Shown here piece by piece: positions 61,664 to 64,000 of a stretch of DNA of 64,000 nucleotides (its first letter is position 1; every line of letters starts with the position of its first letter). Made by a program: the position numbers and the translations under genes. The notes under the pieces are model-generated. The model did no database searches. It had not been told where the DNA came from and saw nothing but the letters and a program-made list of their open reading frames with translations. The DNA is from Amycolatopsis australiensis. GTDB lineage: Bacteria > Actinomycetota > Actinomycetes > Mycobacteriales > Pseudonocardiaceae. The stretch is taken from assembly GCF_900119165.1 (NCBI RefSeq), contig NZ_FPJG01000006.1, positions 3,534,001-3,598,000 of the forward strand. Reading direction: 5' to 3'.

Positions 61664-62893
61664 ATGGCAGAACTCAAGGTGGAGGTCGACCCGGCGGAAG
61701 CCGGCTTCGACGCGGACCGGCTGAAGCGGATCGACGCGCACTTCGACCGGTATGTCGGCAGCGGACGGTTGCCGGGCTGGCTCGCGGTGGTGAGCAGGCA
61801 GGGCCGGATCGTCCACGCCGGCCGCGGCGGGTACCGGGACGTCGAGGCGGAAGCGCCGGTGGAGACGGACACGCTGTGGCGGATCTTCTCGATGACGAAA
61901 CCGATCACGTCGGTCGCCGCGATGATCCTCGCCGAAGAGGGCCTGCTGGAGCTGGACGACCCGATCTCGCGGTGGCTGCCGGAGTTCGCCGAGCCGCGCG
62001 TGTACGTGAAGGGGTCGGCGCTGAAGCCGCTGACCGAGCCGGCCACCGAGCCCATCCGCGTCTGGCACCTGCTGACGCACACGGCCGGCCTGACGTACGG
62101 CTTCCACCACGGCCACCCGGTGGACGCGATGTACCGCGCGGCGGGCTTCGAGTGGGGCACGCCGCCGGGGCTGGATCTGGCCGCGTGCTGCGCGAAGTGG
62201 GCGTCGCTGCCGCTGGTGTTCCAGCCGGGCTCGGAATGGAACTACTCGGTGGCGACGGACGTGCTGGGCCGGGTCGTCGAGGTCGTGTCGGGGCAGCCGC
62301 TGGACGAGTTCTTCGCGGCACGGATCTTCACGCCGTTGGGCATGGCGGACACGGGCTTCGTGGCTTCGTCGGTTTCGCGCCTGGCGGCGTTGTACGTGCC
62401 GGACCCGGCTTCGGGCCGCGCGGTCCGCAACGACGCGTTCGGCCGCCTGGGCACGTCCGCCCCGGAATGCCTGTCGGGCGGCGGCGGTCTGGTGTCCTCG
62501 GCAGCGGACTACTGGCGCTTCACGGAGATGCTGCTACGCGGCGGCGAGCTGGATGGCATCCGGCTGCTGTCCCCGCGCACGGTGGCGCTGATGACGAGCA
62601 ACCACCTCCCGGGCCACGTGGACCTGGAGGAGTTCGGCCGCCCGCTGTTCGCGGAGATGCCGTTCGACGGCCACGGCTTCGGACTGGGCTTTTCGGTGCT
62701 GGAGGACCCGGTGAAGGCCCGAACCCTGTCCTCACCGGGCGAGTTCGCCTGGGGCGGCGCGGCTTCGACGGCGTTCTGGGTCGACCCGGACGAGGATCTG
62801 ACGGTCGGGTTCTACACGCAGCTGCTCCCGTCGAGCACATACCGGCTGCGCTCCCAGCTGCGGCAGCTGGTGTACCAGGCCCTGGTCGACTGA
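61664..62893 (+). CDS. Beta-lactamase-fold serine hydrolase (class C/EstB-like)
   Basis: 409 residues. The SxxK nucleophile motif is Ser76-Met-Thr-Lys79 (FSMTKPITS), followed by a Tyr-Ser-Val at the YxN position (WNYSVATDVLG) and a C-terminal FAWGGAAST strand near the third motif. No signal peptide, so cytosolic esterase/peptidase rather than a resistance beta-lactamase is likely. ATG 61664, nine bases after the SIP gene. Confidence 0.9.
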   Translation: MAELKVEVDPAEAGFDADRLKRIDAHFDRYVGSGRLPGWLAVVSRQGRIVHAGRGGYRDVEAEAPVETDTLWRIFSMTKPITSVAAMILAEEGLLELDDPISRWLPEFAEPRVYVKGSALKPLTEPATEPIRVWHLLTHTAGLTYGFHHGHPVDAMYRAAGFEWGTPPGLDLAACCAKWASLPLVFQPGSEWNYSVATDVLGRVVEVVSGQPLDEFFAARIFTPLGMADTGFVASSVSRLAALYVPDPASGRAVRNDAFGRLGTSAPECLSGGGGLVSSAADYWRFTEMLLRGGELDGIRLLSPRTVALMTSNHLPGHVDLEEFGRPLFAEMPFDGHGFGLGFSVLEDPVKARTLSSPGEFAWGGAASTAFWVDPDEDLTVGFYTQLLPSSTYRLRSQLRQLVYQALVD

Positions 62894-62897
62894 CGAC

Positions 62898-62935
62898 CGG
62901 CGTGCGGTGGCGGGACCTCCTGCCGCCGCACGCCG
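62898..62935. terminator. Bidirectional hairpin between convergent genes
   Basis: CGGCGTGCGG (62898-62907) and CCGCACGCCG (62926-62935) pair perfectly, with an inner GGCGGG/CCTGCC helix. It ends six bases before the stop of the convergent endonuclease-like gene. Confidence 0.75.
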
Positions 62936-62941
62936 AACGGG

Positions 62942-64000
62942 CTACCAGGTACCGGTGGGTTGAGACGGCGCAACCGGCTCCGGACCCGCGGCCTGTGGCC
63001 GTCCGACGTATCTCGCCACCGTGTTCCGCAGGTGGTCCGCGTGCTGGTAGATGTCCTCGACCGTGGAAATCGGCAGCCGGGTCTCGACCTTGTTCTCGTC
63101 GAACACGCCGAGGTACTTCTTCGACCGGTTGAACCACAGCCGGGCGATCGGCTTCCGGTTGTTGTCGTCCAGGAGAACGCCGAAGTAGGTCTGGGTGTCC
63201 CGCGCGGCGACCCGGGAGGCGGGCACCTCCGCGCAGACGATCGCGCGGACGATCCGATAGCCCTCGAGTTCCTCTTCGGTCGTGACCACTCGTTCGTTCT
63301 CTTGGGAAGCAGCGTTGTCGTCGGACGGCGCAGGCTGCGGCTGCTCGGGTTGGGAGGAGCCGCTCGACACGCTGACGTAGGCGTCGGGGCCGCCGAGTGC
63401 GTTCTTGAGCCGGTCGTTGACCTGCTCGTTCAGGAACTGGCGGCTCGCCTTGGCCACCAGCGGACCGAACTGCTCACGCACCCGCTGGGTGAACGCGCCT
63501 TCGTACACCCGCGTCGTCAGGAACTTCACCCAATCGTCTTCGGGTTCCTTGAACTGCGCGGCGAGAATGCGCTTCAGCTGTCCGATGTACTTCAGTTCGC
63601 CGGCGGCGCTGATGACCGAATCGAGGTCGAAGGATTCCTTCGTGAGCTTGGCCAGCTCGGGGAGCAGGGTGTCGTCGATGTCCGCGAAGTCCAGGACGAG
63701 GAACGGCTTGGCATCCATGCGGTTCGGCGCGTCGAGATCGGTGTAGAACTCGTACACCTGGCCGTTGGTCAGGATGGCGATCCGGGCGTTCGTGACGGCG
63801 AAATAGCGGAACAGCTGCGAGGCGTGTTCGATGCGGAGCGGGTCGTTGATCTTCTTGGCTTCGACGAGCACCTGCACCTGACCGTCGTGCACGATCGCGT
63901 AGTCGATCTTCTCGCCGCGCTTCGTGCCCACGTCCGCGGTGAACTCGGGGATCACCTCGGCCGGGTTGAACACGTCGTAACCGAGGACAGTGCTGATGAA
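62942..64000 (-). CDS. Type I restriction endonuclease-like protein (partial, N-terminus outside window)
   Basis: 353 residues visible; the frame continues past the right edge, beginning FISTVLGYDVFNPAEV, which is internal to the family. A PD-(D/E)xK-like core is visible: Asp in EKIDYAIVHDG and Glu-x-Lys in VLVEAKK. Known relatives are stand-alone HsdR-N-like proteins with a C-terminal domain, here about residues 240-340. No methylase or specificity subunit is visible downstream, so it may be an orphan nuclease or a defence-related protein. A Gln/Pro/Ser linker separates the two halves. Confidence 0.8.
   Translation of the reverse strand, partial: FISTVLGYDVFNPAEVIPEFTADVGTKRGEKIDYAIVHDGQVQVLVEAKKINDPLRIEHASQLFRYFAVTNARIAILTNGQVYEFYTDLDAPNRMDAKPFLVLDFADIDDTLLPELAKLTKESFDLDSVISAAGELKYIGQLKRILAAQFKEPEDDWVKFLTTRVYEGAFTQRVREQFGPLVAKASRQFLNEQVNDRLKNALGGPDAYVSVSSGSSQPEQPQPAPSDDNAASQENERVVTTEEELEGYRIVRAIVCAEVPASRVAARDTQTYFGVLLDDNNRKPIARLWFNRSKKYLGVFDENKVETRLPISTVEDIYQHADHLRNTVARYVGRPQAAGPEPVAPSQPTGTW

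Overview
The window is very GC-rich, with dense, mostly single-copy chromosomal genes, GTG starts and many ATGA/GTGA/TGATG gene overlaps. It looks like the chromosome of an actinomycete of the Pseudonocardiaceae, most likely Amycolatopsis or a close relative. The main support is the order nadD-rsfS-gpgP-octT-degV-comEA-comEC-holA-rpsT-lepA (the actinobacterial arrangement around nadD and holA in Mycobacterium), the rne-rplU-rpmA-obg-proB block, a DasR-type operator, an IdeR-type iron box, and an actinomycete cysteine leader peptide. The genus call is inference. I saw no rRNA, tRNA, CRISPR array, prophage, integrase or insertion sequence.

Layout. 1-5.3 kb: a secreted penicillin-acylase-type enzyme (cut by the window edge), a Tat-exported PhoD phosphatase, ndk and a maleylpyruvate isomerase-like protein. 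5.4-8.7 kb: a large secreted phosphodiester glycosidase/metallophosphoesterase. 8.7-11.5 kb: a DrrA/DrrB-type ABC exporter with an odd 74-codon frame between its ATPase and first permease. 11.5-13 kb: a subtilase lipoprotein. 13.5-19.9 kb: rne, rplU, rpmA, obg, proB. 20-25.3 kb: a divergent SDR/TetR pair, argS, and a RecQ helicase carrying a phosphoribosyltransferase-like C-terminus. 25.5-28.8 kb: nadD, rsfS, gpgP, octT, degV (NAD synthesis, ribosome silencing and methylglucose-lipopolysaccharide precursor synthesis). 28.9-32 kb: comEA-comEC. 32.4-33.8 kb: a threonine synthase under a SAM-I riboswitch. 33.9-39.7 kb: holA, rpsT, an EamA transporter, a VOC protein, a methyltransferase and lepA. 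39.8-48.4 kb: small oxidoreductases, a DasR-controlled GH20 hexosaminidase, an amino-acid permease and an alpha/beta hydrolase. 48.5-49.5 kb: a small membrane protein, a barnase-like RNase and its barstar. 49.5-56.4 kb: a truncated Lrp/AsnC relic, an enoyl-CoA hydratase, then the assimilatory sulfate operon read leftwards (leader peptide, sulfite reductase, zinc ribbon, cysH, cysD, cysN, sirohydrochlorin chelatase). 56.6-64 kb: VOC protein, hemW, quinone oxidoreductase, a TetR/SnoaL-like pair around a striking operator array, an iron-regulated siderophore-interacting protein, a serine hydrolase and a partial restriction-endonuclease-like protein.

The most interesting signals lie between genes. 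They are: an S-box (SAM-I) aptamer directly before thrC; a cysteine leader peptide followed by a duplicated 8-nt sequence whose second copy is the sulfite reductase Shine-Dalgarno; four 13-bp palindromes at an exact 18-bp period between tetR and a SnoaL-like gene; a perfect Crp site and a 23-bp palindrome between recQ and nadD; and three families of intergenic repeats. One of those families is shared by two distant loci and abuts the Lrp/AsnC relic. Sulfur and methionine control therefore appears twice (S-box and Cys leader), and amino-sugar and iron control once each.
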